DNA of 64,000 nucleotides from Rhizomys pruinosus (taxonomy: Eukaryota; Chordata; Mammalia; Rodentia; Spalacidae): assembly GCA_009823505.1 (NCBI GenBank), contig VZQC01003052.1:2205999-2269998 (forward strand), read 5' to 3'. Below are positions 10,753 to 22,401 of the stretch, piece by piece (the first letter of the stretch is position 1; each line of letters begins with the position of its first letter). Both the position numbers and the translations under genes were made by a program. Under the pieces are notes generated by a model. That model made no database searches, was not told where the DNA came from, and saw only the letters and a list, made by a program, of their open reading frames with translations.

Positions 10753-10755
10753 TTA

Positions 10756-11096
10756 TTTATTATTTATTTGCATTTTCATGTGTGGGTGTATATGCACCCA
10801 GTGTGTGCATCTGAGCATGGGTACATACACATGCATGTATACTTGTGTGTGTAGGCTTGAGAATAGCCTGGGTGTCATTCTCAAAAAAATACCATGTACT
10901 TCATTTGAGAAAGATCACTCATTTATGCTAAACTGGCTGGCCAGTAAGCCACCCAGGGACCCTCTCATCTCTATCTCCTGAGAACTGGGATTATAGACTT
11001 GTGCTGCCACACCTGGCGTTTTATGTGAATTGTGGGGATTGAACTAAGGTAGTTCATCTTTGAAGTACAAGCACTTTACTGGTTGAGCTATCTCCC
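10756..11096 (-). mobile_element. B4-type SINE
   Basis: The B1-like portion (ctggctggccagtaagccac, ctgggattatagacttgtgc) is followed by an ID-like portion (ggggattgaactaaggtag, caagcactttactggttgag, ctatctccca). This is the usual two-part B4 structure in reverse. Its far end contains a tgtgtgt-rich stretch. Confidence 0.75.
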
Positions 11097-11104
11097 AGGT
11101 GTGC

Positions 11105-11540
11105 TTTATTTATTTTTAATAGAGTGAAATATACACAGCACAAAGTTTGCTCTCTTAAACCATTTTAAGTAGATCAGGCAGTGTTATAGATATTGTTGTA
11201 TAATTCTGCAGTGCTTTGAATCTTGTAAAACTGAGGCTATACCCATTAATTAAAATTCCCTTAATGACACACTTAGTAAAATGTCCTCAAGGTTCATTCA
11301 TGTTGGAGCATGTGACAGAATTTTCTTCCCTTTAAAGGTTAAATATATATAATGCATATTGTACTTTATTTATCCATTCTTCTGTGAAATGAGTTGCTCC
11401 TCTATATGGTTATTATGAATAAGGCTGTTGTGGAATGTGCGAAGGTCTCTTCATTAACTTTTCAGTCTCTTGGTGTCTCTGTCCATGTCCAGAAATAGAA
11501 TTGCTGGATTACCATTTAGTGAGAACTGCCATACCTTTCC
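11105..11540 (-). mobile_element. Old L1 fragment, left part
   Basis: Sequence such as ttatttatccattcttctgt and ccagaaatagaattgctgg is the antisense of an old L1 ORF2/3' region. It resumes after the SINE at 11541-11747. Confidence 0.75.
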
Positions 11541-11747
11541 TAAGATTTTATTTTTAAAATTGTATCTGTGTATGTATATATGTCTCTGTGTCTATGTGCA
11601 CACTAGTAGTGCCCAGAGAGTCCAGAAGAGGATGTTGGATCCCTGGAGCTAGAGTTACAGGTGGTTGTGAGTTCTGGGAACTGGAACTGAGCTCTAGTTC
11701 TCTGAGAGCACTACGTGCACTTAACCAACGAGCCATCTTTCCAACCC
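11541..11747 (-). mobile_element. B2/B3 SINE inserted in the old L1
   Basis: Reverse SINE from an A/T-rich end (taagattttatttttaaa) through cagaagaggatgttggatcc to the head complement (accaacgagccatctttcc). It splits a continuous L1 match and is therefore younger than that L1. Confidence 0.75.
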
Positions 11748-11764
11748 TTCCATATTAAAAAATA

Positions 11765-11960
11765 ATAATAATTACACAATTTTCCACTTCCATCAAGACT
11801 TCACAAACTCCAGTTTCTCCATGTCCTGAAAACATTAATTTTTTCATACTAGCCATCATAATGATATGAAATGATATCTCCTGTGGTTTGCTTAGCATTC
11901 TCTGGTGATTAGTCAGCTGAACATTTTTTTTGCATGCTTATGGGACATGTATGTATCTTT
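11765..11960 (-). mobile_element. Old L1 fragment, right part
   Basis: Continues the antisense L1 (cttccatcaagacttcac, tttctccatgtcctgaa, gtgatatgaaatgatatctc-like). The order matches the left fragment across the SINE. Confidence 0.7.
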
Positions 11961-12430
11961 ATTGAGGGAAATATCTGTTCTAGTCATAATTTTTGACTTA
12001 GATTGTTAACATTATTTTAAAAAAAAACAGATTTTTCTACAGTTCTCTCTACTGGCCAGAACCTCTGAAATAAAGCTAAAACTAGTGACTATTATACATC
12101 TTGATATCATTCTTTATTTCAAAGGCTTCCTTTCGACATTCTAGAGTTCATGATTTTATTGGCTAGAGATTTTTGTTAATTTTATGATAGACCTAGGCTT
12201 CAAAGTGTTGTTTGACTTTGCTGCAGTAGCATATACTTAATTAAAATGACTTGTGATTCATGTAGTGTTCTTCAGTCTGGTAGCTGATATTTTAGATTTA
12301 GTGATATGGAACCATTTCTACCATCTCAAGAGAGGAGTCTCATATGATTGTGATGTAATGATGGGTTTTATTTGATAATTTTTGGTTATCTTATTTGGGG
12401 TTTTGCCTATTTCTTACTAGGGTGGTAGTT
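11961..12430. other. No recognised feature
   Basis: AT-rich single-copy sequence with no supported gene or repeat. Confidence 0.45.
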
Positions 12431-12776
12431 TGAGAGAGAAATATCTTCCATAGGTTCGTGAATTTAAACACATGTTCCCCAATGAGGGACCTTAACAGTA
12501 ACCTGGGGAAATAATGGAGAACTCTCCCTCTGGAACCATAAACTAAAAATAAACCCTTTTTTTGGTCTTTTTGAGATAGGGTCTCTCTGTAGCCCCAGCT
12601 GTCCTGGAACTCACTATGTAGACCGGGCTGACCTTGAACTCACAGAGATCTGTCTGCCTCTGCCTCTTGAGTGCTGGGATTAAAGGTAGGTGCTACCACA
12701 CCCAGCCCTTCTTTTTCTTTAAGTTGCTTTTGGTCATGGTAGGTTTTTTTTATAGTAACAGAAAAGTAACACCACT
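12431..12776 (+). mobile_element. Unnamed rodent interspersed repeat split by a B1
   Basis: The right end (aagttgcttttggtcatgg, then agtaacagaaaagtaac) and the aataaaccc signal before the B1 match a common rodent repeat that is also seen at 42183-42597 and, inverted, at 62322-62712. The left limit is uncertain. I do not assign a library name. Confidence 0.55.
12557..12707 (-). mobile_element. B1 SINE nested in an older rodent repeat
   Basis: Reverse B1 from the T-run (tttggtctttttgagatagg) through gctgaccttgaactcacag to gctaccacacccagcc. It separates the aataaaccc part of the older repeat from its 3' end. Confidence 0.9.
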
Positions 12777-13355
12777 AATGTATAGTTTTTATATAACATA
12801 AAGGGTTTAATTATGCATTTTTATATATGTGAAGATGAGTGTGCATTGTATTGACTGTGTCACTAAATATACCTCTTTCCTGAAAATCTGGTCATATTTT
12901 AAAGAATGAAAAGTCTTTACTAGAAATAACCTTGTGTCTTTAAGTTAGGACATTTTTCCATTATTTTAAATAACAAAGTGTATAATGAGTGTGGCAGAGC
13001 ACTAACTTGCTAAAATAGAAACAGCCAAATGGTTTTTAGATCTGTCATCTGTGCTATTTCTTTTAAAACCAAGGCTCTTGCATTGTACCAGTAGTCACGA
13101 TAAGTAGAAGTAAATTCACATAAAGAGCTGCCATTGTGTGTTGAGCTACATGGCCTGGCTAGGGTGACTCCTAGGGGATTTTCCTTGACTTTGTTAGAAC
13201 ACGAATTCTATCTCATGATGTAATCCTAGAACTTTCAGGCTGTGACATCAGAATCCCTGAGCTCTGAGATTATATCTTACTCTTATTTAGTGACACTAGC
13301 ACATTATTAGTGTCTAATTCATTGGTGGTGTTATTAAATTTGCTAGTACAATTAA
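12777..13355. other. No recognised feature
   Basis: Single-copy AT-rich DNA. No exon or repeat recognised. Confidence 0.45.
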
Positions 13356-13359
13356 TAAT

Positions 13360-13510
13360 GTATATTTAGCAAATATTTACTGAGTGTCTACTATGCACTG
13401 GTAGGGTGATGGGTGGTTGGAATATAAAGAGAAATATAATAGACTCTTGTTCTCAAGCAGATCATGACTTTGCATGGGGGAGGTATATGTGTGAAGAAAG
13501 TTTGATAAGA
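13360..13510 (+). mobile_element. Ancient MIR/L2-type relic
   Basis: The stretch aaatatttactgagtgtc, ctactatgcactgg and gttctcaagcagatcatgac keeps the order of ancient mammalian MIR/L2 3' sequences. Divergence is high. Confidence 0.5.
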
Positions 13511-13676
13511 CCTCCTAAATGTCATGGTAGAAGAATGTGGCATCTGGTTAAACACTAAGGAGAATAGCAAGCCTCTCAGTCAACTTGGAAAATGATAGTG
13601 ATAGTTTGAGTAAGTCAGGTGACGCCCAGAAAGAGTAGCGTGCACACAGAGATGACCATTCTTTGTACTGTTGAGA

Positions 13677-13735
13677 GGTAGGTAGGTAGGTAGATAGGTA
13701 AGTGGCTAGGTAGGTAGGCAGACAGACAGACAGAT
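13677..13735. repeat. (GTAG)n/(AGAC)n compound microsatellite
   Basis: ggtaggtaggtagataggta units followed by cagacagacagacagat. Confidence 0.9.
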
Positions 13736-13747
13736 CTGGGCCTGGTA

Positions 13748-13748
13748 G

Positions 13749-13794
<46 letters not shown>
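13748..13794. repeat. (TG)n microsatellite
   Basis: About 22 tg units that take the place of the usual T-run of the neighbouring B1. Confidence 0.95.
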
Positions 13795-13935
13795 GAGACA
13801 GGGTCTCCCTGTAGCTCTAGCAGGCCTGGAACACACTATATACAAATAGGCTGTCCTTGAACTCACAGAGATCTGCCTGCCTCTGCCTCCCAAGTGCTGG
13901 GATTAAAGGCATGTGCCACTATCCTTGATCTAAGC
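13795..13935 (-). mobile_element. B1 SINE with (TG)n at its A-tail side
   Basis: Reverse B1: gagacagggtctccctgtag, gtccttgaactcacagag, ctgggattaaaggcatgtgc. The tail complement is a (TG)n tract instead of T. Confidence 0.88.
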
Positions 13936-14216
13936 CATATATTTTATGAGGACATAAAGACAAAAAATTGTCTTATACCTTTTATACTTGGTTGGTTATT
14001 TATCTTTGCTCCTTTATCTTTCAGATTCTACCCACTTTTATCTCAGTTCCAGCTTTGCTTTCTTTACAAAGATGTCAAGTGTCCCACCTTCTCATGACCT
14101 TTTCTGAATCCGTTGACCATCAGATACTGCCAATGATAGCTCTTTTGTTGTTAAATTTATATTTCATATTGCTTAACATTTTATGTGTTGTTTGAGCCCT
14201 CTGTTCAGGCTTCCAA

Positions 14217-14217
14217 N
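14217..14217. other. Single ambiguous base (N), probable assembly join
   Basis: One N sits at the point where a B2 begins mid-element with no A-rich end. The same single-N mark at 28620 sits on a clear join. Confidence 0.6.
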
Positions 14218-14394
14218 CGTGTCGTGCAACGCCGCGGAGGTCAGAAGAGGGTCTCGGATTCCCCTGGAGCTGGAGTTCTCCTGGAATTGGAGCTTCAGAT
14301 GGCTCTCGGCCGCCATGTGGGTGCTGAGGATCCAACCCGGGTCCTCTGTAAGAGCGGTCGGCGCTCTTAACCGCTAGGCCATCTCTCCAGCCCC
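14218..14394 (-). mobile_element. B2 SINE truncated at the N
   Basis: CpG-rich young B2 in reverse with the 17-bp duplication. Its 3' part (the aatgtactgtctgcatgcaag side) is missing exactly at the N, which suggests assembly loss and not genuine truncation. Confidence 0.88.
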
Positions 14395-14415
14395 AATTCT
14401 CTAGTTTTTTTAGAC

Positions 14416-14664
14416 ATTATTTTTTTATTAATTTTATTTATTTCTGTATGTGTATGAATGTACTGTCTGCATGCAAGTCTGTGCACCCATGTTGTGCAAT
14501 GCCGCAGAGGTCAGAAGAGGGTGTCGGATTCCCCTGGAACTGGAGTTCTCCTGGAATTGGAGTTACAGACGGTTCTCTGCCGCCATGTGGATGCTGGGGA
14601 TCGAACCCGGGTCCTCTGTAAGAGCGGTCGGCGCTCTTAACCGCTAGGCCATCTCTCCAGCCCC
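14416..14664 (-). mobile_element. B2 SINE, young subfamily
   Basis: Complete reverse B2 from the A/T-rich tail complement to catctctccagcccc, with the 17-bp duplication and an intact B box complement (ggatcgaacccgggtcctc). It lies head-to-tail with the B2 at 14218. Confidence 0.92.
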
Positions 14665-15480
14665 GAATCTGCTGTTTTAAAACAAGATAAGCCCAGGTAT
14701 ATTGGATGATGAGTAATACAGTCTTTAAACCCAGGAACACAGAAGGCCTTCCCAGGAGGACAGTGGGATCATGGGCTGTAGATGTTGGACCCAGATGCTC
14801 AGGTTCCATTAGCATTAGTAATTTAAATAGACCTTTTATCCAGTGTCAAAGGAAAGGCATAATTAATCAGCCATTCCATATCTTCCTAATATACCTAGTA
14901 GGTATGAAAAAGCTGCAGGGTATTAAAGGAAGGACATTTCTAAATGATGATATCTGAGAGGCCTTCTTTATTAAATACCTAACCCCATCCTACCCATTCC
15001 AGTAAAATGAATACCTCACCTAGAAGCAAGCTCAAAGTTGCCACTATTAGGATATCAGGGATAGTTTTGAAAATCATTTTCTTTTACATTTATATCCCAT
15101 GGAAACTACAAGAGGGTAATTAATAAAAGGTACTCAGCCCTAAAACTGTATTCTTAAGATAAATTATATGAAAATGAATTTGAAATGTTTTGTGAGATTA
15201 AAAAAAAGAACTCATATAAAATTACTGGATGTTACAGCACAATCTGGTCACACATTTTTTTAAACAGAATATACTGGGTGGCAAATCAAGGTGTTTATGC
15301 AATTATGTTAACTAGACTTGAGTGTGATAGAGTTGAACTAAGGTGTCAACATTCATATCTGCTTCATAACTTGTCTTTTATGACAGTTTAAACTTAGAAA
15401 TGTTTTCGGTGTCAGTTGACTTATGTGTGAGGAGTGTGTCACTTTTTGGACAAAATGCATTGGGTGCATGAACAAACAGC
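14665..15480. other. No recognised feature
   Basis: AT-rich single-copy DNA with no supported gene or repeat. Confidence 0.45.
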
Positions 15481-15483
15481 TTG

Positions 15484-15590
15484 GAAAACACTGCTCTGGA
15501 TTGCACCTTAAAAGTATAGAATGAATCCACCTGGGACCTTGTTAAAAATATTGATCACACTACTGGGTCCCATCTAGGAGTAAGAATGCA
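15484..15590 (+). mobile_element. MER5A-like hAT relic
   Basis: aaaacactgctctggattgc, then gaatgaatccacctgggacc, ttgttaaaaatattgatc and ctgggtcccatct match the known order of the MER5A non-autonomous DNA transposon. Much of the second half is lost. Confidence 0.6.
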
Positions 15591-16675
15591 CATGATTAGA
15601 GCTGCCACATCTTGAGCCAGTTCTGTCTGCCAGAGCACATGATTATAGCAGACATGTCTTGAGCCAGTCATTTCTACAGAAGGGCCAATACTATTTATCT
15701 TTCCCAAGGCCATGGCAAAGCTCCTCTCTCTCACTGTGGCTCCTGCCCAGTTCTCAGTGGTTATAACCAGAGCCTAAGGTTACAAAGGACATGGCCAGTT
15801 CCCTAGTGTGAATCTGCTCAGAGAACTCCCCTCTCCAACCCCAGTCCCATATCTTTCCACAGTCTTCAACCTACCTGGGTCCTCAGACAGAACTCTGTAT
15901 CTTCTCCTCTATTCCTCATACTCTCTCTTCCCTCCCTCCCTAAAGCTCTGCTCAACTCTGTAGTATTTAAGGGGTGAATGGATGTTTGTCCTGCTGTGAT
16001 ATACCCAGAGAACTACTCCAAGCCATTTTAAATGTTAGATGTGAATTTCTGGCAAGACCCTTAGGACGGAGCAGAAGGTGGATGCAGAAAGAGGCCACAG
16101 TGGTTCTTCCTGCTCACATTGCTTTTATGATTTAAACTTTTCTTGAGTTATCCTTTCTGAGAGAAGGAATATTGCACAATACATATTAGTAGGACATATG
16201 AGTACTGTGCCATTTACATGACAAGAGGGTATTTCAGGCTCATTGACAAAAACAGGGATGGATAATGTGTCTTATATCCACCAAATCCTGGGAAATGAAC
16301 TGAATTCTGTGTATCGACCAAACAGTTAAACTTTAATCCCTGTTATGGTATTATGAGTTAGGTGCCTGTATTTCACTGATAGTGATATTGCAGCTTACAG
16401 AAATTGCATACTTTTATGAGGATACAAAGTGAATAAAGAGAAGAGTCAACATTTGAATCTTGCTTCCTAGCTTCGGAACCTCTATTTGGGTCATTAAGAT
16501 GATATACATGTACACTCACACTGGAAGCTGTGTTAATCCCTTTCAAAATAAGTATCAGGGTGTTTTCTAAGAACTTGAAGTGTGTCTCTATATGAGATTA
16601 TGAATGGAAGAAGCGTTTCACATAGTGAACACTCAGCAAATCATTTTCCTTGAAATACATCAATTTAAGAAGAAT
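15591..16675. other. No recognised feature
   Basis: Single-copy DNA. The pyrimidine-rich part near 15720-15960 contains no convincing exon. Confidence 0.45.
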
Positions 16676-16679
16676 TTTT

Positions 16680-16985
16680 GACCATCTCCTGCAGGCCAGG
16701 CTCTGATCTAGGCATTTCAGTTACATCACCAGATCAGAGCAGGGAAAACTTTCTTCCCTATAGAGACAGTAAGGGAGCATAGTAAACAAACTGTTTAGCA
16801 AATTAGATGGAGATAAATGGTACAAAAGAGAGAATTAGATTGCAAGGGATTGGTCCTGTGGTAGCAGAGCTCTTTGCAGTTTAAAGTGGGCTGATTACAG
16901 TAGGTCTTTTGAGAAGCTGGCATTTGAACAGCGAAACATGAAAAGGGAGAGAACGACACAAAGGGAATGCAGTAAAAGGAACATC
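16680..16985 (+). mobile_element. Ancient LINE/MIR-type relic
   Basis: aggccaggctctgatctagg, gagaagctggcatttgaaca and aagggaatgcagtaaaagga follow the order of an ancient mammalian MIR3/L2-type sequence. Assignment is tentative. Confidence 0.4.
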
Positions 16986-17655
16986 CATTCAAAGGCTCTA
17001 AGCACATAGCTTAGTTTCCATCACTAAAGCAGCTAAACAGTTAACTAGGGAGAAGGTTCCAGAGGTAATGTATTGCCAAAATCTTTATTTCAGTTCTGAG
17101 AACCTCATAGATAAACTTCAGGGCCCTTTTAATTTTCATGTCAAAAAAAAAACAAACCCATTTTTGCTTTGAATAACATCAGACTGAATTTTAGAAACAT
17201 TAATAATGGTCAGTAACTTAATAGAAACTATAACCTTAGCAGGACACACCCCATGTTCACACCATACTGTAGTTATTTCAGCTGTATTAAAATATCTGAA
17301 TGTGAGTTGACTACTAGACTTGCCTCTAGATCTTGCTATTTAATATACTAATAATGGAGGACAGAGGTACCAATCATATTAAAGTATTGTGGAAACTGGA
17401 TTGATTTCTCCTGTAATTAATCATTTTTACTTTATGAACTTTAAAGCATTATTCTTTAAGTGGACCATGGACTCTGTCCACTGTCAAAGGGTTCAATGAT
17501 CCAGGAAGATTAAGGAACCCTAGATGTAAAACATTGTCCCACATGAGGTTTGTTGGATGTTTGTTTTGTGCTGAGTAAAATGGGAGTTACGAGATGTATT
17601 GGAATAGAGGTGTGACATGACACTCCTCGTATTTGGAAAGACTCCTTGTAGCTGC
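16986..17655. other. No recognised feature
   Basis: AT-rich single-copy DNA with no supported gene or repeat. Confidence 0.45.
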
Positions 17656-17673
17656 TACAAAGAACTGGAGCTC

Positions 17674-17844
17674 GCTGGGCGTGGTGGCGCAGGCCTTTAA
17701 TCCTAGCACTTGGGAGGCAGAGGCAGGTGGGTCTTTGTGAGTTCAAGGCCAGCCTGGTCTACAGAGTGAGTTCCAGGACAGCTGGGGCTACAGGGAGACC
17801 CTATCTCGAAAAGACCAAAAAAAAAACAAAAAAAAAAAACAAAA
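17674..17844 (+). mobile_element. B1 SINE
   Basis: Full-length B1 starting gctgggcgtggtggcgcagg and ending gaccctatctcgaaaagacc plus an A-rich tail. TSDs of 16 bp with two mismatches lie at 17658-17673 and 17845-17860. Confidence 0.93.
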
Positions 17845-17860
17845 CAAAGAACCAGAGCTC

Positions 17861-18370
17861 AAGGAAGGAGGTTTGGGAAGTTGGGAGGCCCATAACCGTA
17901 GGGAAACCATTTATCAGAAGACAATTACGATAATCCAGGAAAGAGCCTTTATTTACATAGGAGATGGCAGTTAGACTATGGTGATCGCAATGGAGACAGT
18001 AAAAAGTAATTGGATTGTGGATTCATTTGGGAGGTGGCGCCATTACAATTCCCTGATAGACTGAAACTGAGGGAGCAGAGTCAAAGATATTGCCAAGGGC
18101 TTTTGACCAGAACAATAGCAATATGGAATTCCCGATGGCTGGAGGAGAAAATTATAGGTGGATCAGGGATCACGTGTGTGTGGTGAACTTGGGATGCTGA
18201 CTTAACACGCGGGAGCAAATGCTTAGGCAAACATTTAGATCTATGAGTACTGAATAGGGAAGAGGGTTTTTAACTTCAGATCTACATTCCCAGTGACATA
18301 GGGAAGTCATTGCCTATGTAAACCTCAGGGTTTAAAACTTCAGACTAGATAAAATGGTGTTACTAGATGG
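17861..18370 (+). mobile_element. Ancient LINE-type relic (tentative)
   Basis: Phrases such as acaattacgataatccagga, atggtgatcgcaatggagac and agcagagtcaaagatattgc resemble the 3' part of an old mammalian LINE (L2/CR1 group). A profile search is required to place it. Confidence 0.35.
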
Positions 18371-18654
18371 AGAAAGTGAACTCGACTGACCCAAGGACCT
18401 TGAGCAGCAAGACACTGAGATAAAGGTGAGTGAAAGCCTCCATTGAGGTATGAGAGAGCCCAAGAGAAAATGGCATCCTGAATACTGCTAAGAACAAATG
18501 CTTATGCCGCATGATAAAACCAGTGACAGAACAGCTGAGTGTTAACCACTGAATTTTGAAGTGTGGAGGATACTGATCATCTTCATATGGAAGGACATTG
18601 ATGGAGGATATCAGGATAAGAGTCTAATTTAGAGGGGGTTTAAGAGGGAGTGGC

Positions 18655-18901
18655 GGGGCTGGAGAGATGGCCTAGCGGTTAAGAGCGCTGACCGCTCTTA
18701 CAGAGGACCTGGGTTCGATCCCCAGCACCCACATGGCGGCCGAGAACCGTCTGAAACTCCAATTCCAGGAGAACTCCAGTTCCAGGGGAATCCGACACCC
18801 TCTTCTGACCTCCGCGGCATTGCACGACACGGGTGCACAGACCTGCATGCAGACAGTACATTCATACACATACATAAATAAATAAAAAAAATTAAAAAAA
18901 A
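18655..18901 (+). mobile_element. B2 SINE, young subfamily
   Basis: Near-consensus, CpG-rich B2 with the 17-bp duplication. Perfect 13-bp TSDs (aagagggagtggc) lie at 18642-18654 and 18902-18914. Confidence 0.95.
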
Positions 18902-19341
18902 AAGAGGGAGTGGCAGTGAAGGTAGTATGTTGGTAAGTTTTTCAAAGGTTTTGCTACAAAAGAAACAAAATATAATTAGGCAGTATTGGTGGGGCAAGTG
19001 AGATTAAAAGAAAGATTTCATTTTATACTATTAAAGATGAGAACAGTGGATGGGAGTGTCTGAATAAGATGGGAAATGTGAGGTAGGAAGAGTTAGGAAG
19101 ACGGAAGACCTGCTGGAGTGACGCCACCTGGGTGATGGCAAGGACACAGTGTTGTTGTGCACTAAAAGGAAGAAGCTGGCTTTGATAGGGCAGGGAAAAG
19201 CATCTCTGGTAGTAGGTCTGAGTGTCTGGGTGTCTATGCTGGTGGGTGGGAGGATGTGGATGTTTGGGGGCAGCTTTAGATTTGTCAGGGAAGTAGGAAA
19301 CAATGTTACCAGTTCTGAGTGAAGATGAAACAATAAAAATA

Positions 19342-19582
19342 GGGGCTGGAGAGATGGCCTAGCGGTTGAGAGTGCCAACCGCTCTTGCAGAGGACCTGGG
19401 TTCGATCCCCAGCGCCCACATGGCAGCCGAGAACCATCTGAAACTCCAATTCCAGGAGAACTCCAGTTCCAGGGGAATCCGACGCCCTCTTCTGACCTCC
19501 GCGACATTGCACGACACGGGTGCACAGACTTGCATGCAGACAGTACATTCATACACATACAGAAATAAATAGAAAAATAAAA
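19342..19582 (+). mobile_element. B2 SINE, young subfamily
   Basis: Full-length copy with the 17-bp duplication. TSDs of 14 bp with one mismatch lie at 19328-19341 and 19583-19596. The long minus-strand frames here are SINE read-through. Confidence 0.94.
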
Positions 19583-19596
19583 AAACAATAAAGATA

Positions 19597-19830
19597 ATAA
19601 CAGCAGCTATGAATATATAATATGTCTGGGTGTCAGATACTGCTCTAAGCACTGTATAAATATCAACCCAAAGGCTTAGAAAGCTCTGTGAGATGTGAAT
19701 CAGCATTATCTGCATTTACAGACGAGGAAACACAACAGGTAAACTAACTCCCTAGGTCCCAGTTCATGTGGGTGACAGAGCTGGGGTTGGAAACTGGCTT
19801 TCTCAGCCCAGAATCTGTTTTTAAGAACAG
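19597..19830 (+). mobile_element. MIR SINE
   Basis: Recognisable ancient MIR: cagatactgctctaagcact, a diverged middle, cagacgaggaaacacaacag, ggtgacagagctggggttgg and cccagaatctg. It is the oldest clearly identifiable SINE here. Confidence 0.75.
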
Positions 19831-21290
19831 TGCTCAGAACTGTGAATCAAACAACTCTTAAACACTGGATCAGAACCAGATTCACACTATAAACCCAAAC
19901 TCTTTGTGTTAAGTTATTTTCATTACATAAATAAGACAGACTAGTTATAGAAAAGTTAGAAGATCTATACACAGAGACAGAGGGAAACATAAATCCCTTA
20001 TTAACTATATTAATAACTATGGAATATCATAGTGGTCATGGATAAAGGTTTAAAACATTCAATTTATGAAGCATACTGAGTTGATAATAATTGTTTCATC
20101 ATTGTAGCAACATTATAATGAATACCTGCTTCTAACTCTGAGTGAATTCTAGATTTTCTTTGGGCATGTGTTTTCAACGGAACACTTGTTAAACCCATTG
20201 TGTACCTATTCAGTCTTTTATATAATTTCCAAATTGACCTCTGCCAATATGGCACCAATTTCTCTTTACTAGTCACCTGATTGTCCCACAGAACATAATA
20301 GCATAGTGTCTTCCATATTAGAGAGGAGGAGTCACATAAAATCCTTGGTTCATAGAAGATACTCAATAAATGTTATTAAGTACTAATATTAGTCCTAGCA
20401 ACAAGTAACTATTGATAATGATGATAATAAAGATTATATTTGTTGATTTTTATATGGTGGATTTTATAATTTAAAAATGGTTTGAAAGATAAGCACAGTA
20501 ATGGTATGCTACCATTTTATTAATATATCTTTGATAACCAGCAAAGTTGAGCATTTGTTCATTTGTTAATAGGAGATGTAAATCATGACCATGACTCTCT
20601 ATTTCTGTGGCATCTGTTACCACAGTAACTAAGGCAGTGAACTGTGAAGGAAGTGCATAAAATTCATGAGCCTGGCAGCCAGCTCACTGGTTATGAAAGT
20701 CAGAGAGGAGAGGAGGAAGCAGCCTGAGGCTGTGTGTTCTGATGGCTGGGTGCAGCTGGGTGCTTATTCAGCTGTGGCTTCTCTATTAAGGGCAGCTGGG
20801 GATGCAGCTCCAGAAGTTGCCTTTGTGAAATGAAATAGATGATAACTGGAAGAACAAGAATATGCATCGCTAAAGACATAATGGATATATAATGAATAAG
20901 TGGAAGAGACCTATATATAGAACTGAAGACATGCGCTCATGCTTACTAGTGGTGCCAAGGGACTGTACTTTAAGAAACCACTCATTGGAAAAGACCTTTG
21001 CAGAGGACCAGGCCTGAGTTGGATCTGTCTTATGGAATGCAGGTCCTGTCTTGGTTGTCCATGTCTTCAGTTATATCAGACCCAGAATCCCCAGTGCTGG
21101 TTCCTTCTGCTAGAACAAAGTTTACATTCATGTATCATATTTCTTTTCACTGACTCACTATTAGTGGACCTGGGATAGTAGTCTCTGCATATTAAGAGTT
21201 TAGCTTTTCAAGCTAGATTTCCTGGGTTCAAATCCTGGCTCTAGTGCATGTTACCTATTGAAGTTTCAGTGACTATTTAAGCTTCCTGTG
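19831..21290. other. No recognised feature
   Basis: Single-copy intronic-type DNA. Reading frames of up to 100 codons (20064-20366 minus, 20939-21178 plus) show no domain or splice context. Confidence 0.45.
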
Positions 21291-21312
21291 CCTTTTAAAA
21301 AATTCAGTATGG

Positions 21313-21560
21313 GGGGCTGGAGAGATGGCCTAGCAGTTAAGAGCACCGACTGCTCTTGCAGAGGACCCGGGTTCGATCCCCAGCACCCACATGGCAGCTA
21401 AGAACCGTCTGTAACTCCAATTCCAGGAGAACTCCAGTTCCAGGGGAATCCGAGACCCTCTTCTGACCTCCGTGGCATTGCACGACATGGGTGCACAAAA
21501 CTGCATGCAGACAGTACACTCATACACATACAAAAATTTTAAAAAATTAAAAAAAATTAA
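21313..21560 (+). mobile_element. B2 SINE, young subfamily
   Basis: Full-length copy with the 17-bp duplication and an A-rich tail. Perfect 16-bp TSDs (aaaaaattcagtatgg) lie at 21297-21312 and 21561-21576. Confidence 0.95.
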
Positions 21561-21576
21561 AAAAAATTCAGTATGG

Positions 21577-22220
21577 AAATGATAGTGGTAATATCTTCCA
21601 TGTAAAATTCTTAGGAGGATTATATTAATAAGTAATATATTTCATTTAGTATTTGGCATAGATTTTCTACATATGGTATTAGGATATTAGAATTATTACA
21701 ATTTGTAATTATAATTGGCACCATTTTTTTTTCTTTTGAGACATATATACTGATGCATCCGAGAATCAGTGGTGGCTTAAATTTATAGAACGTGGCCTTT
21801 GTAAAGCACTAAGATATATGTTTCAATATAAAAGTGTTAGAAAAGTGTTAGTTATTAAGTTTGTTTTATGATCACAAATACTCTATCGCACTAAAATATT
21901 AAGGATATATTTATAGTAAGTCCCTGGTACCCTTGTGAGAGAGGCCTCAAGAGCAGAAACAAAACCCATCAAAAAATGGTGTCAATCCATAAAGAGTCAA
22001 GATTTTTGGGTTCTCTGGGGCCTTGCAGGGGTGTGTTATGTCACTATCAAAGGGTACCTTACTTTGGTATACTCATCTCTTAACCTCATCATAGGTCTCT
22101 AGTCTTTTAATTTCCCTCAATGTCTTCTTGGGATCCATTCTGAATCCTGGCTTCTCCTTAATTTCCTGGAAATTTTCCATTTAGTCAACTTATTAATGTT
22201 GTCTGTCTACTTCCTGGACT
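21577..22220. other. No recognised feature
   Basis: AT-rich single-copy DNA with no supported gene or repeat. Confidence 0.45.
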
Positions 22221-22240
22221 TTGAAAAATGCAATAAATTA

Positions 22241-22386
22241 GCCATGCATGGTGGCACATGCCTTTAATCCCAGCACTTGGGAGGCAGAGGCAGGCGGATC
22301 TCTGTGAATTCAAGGCCAGCCTGGTCTACAAAGCTAGTTCCAGGCCAGCTGGGTTTATAGGGAAACCCTGCCTCATAAACCCCCCC
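22241..22386 (+). mobile_element. B1 SINE
   Basis: B1 beginning gccatgcatggtggcacatg. Perfect 15-bp TSDs (aaatgcaataaatta) lie at 22226-22240 and 22387-22401. The tail has become C-rich (accccccc). Confidence 0.93.
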
Positions 22387-22401
22387 AAATGCAATAAATT
22401 A

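Noticed and set aside
18672..19588. ORFs of 60-185 codons beginning MYCLHAGLCT or MYVYECTVCM
   Set aside because: The same peptides recur at every reverse B2; they are SINE translations.
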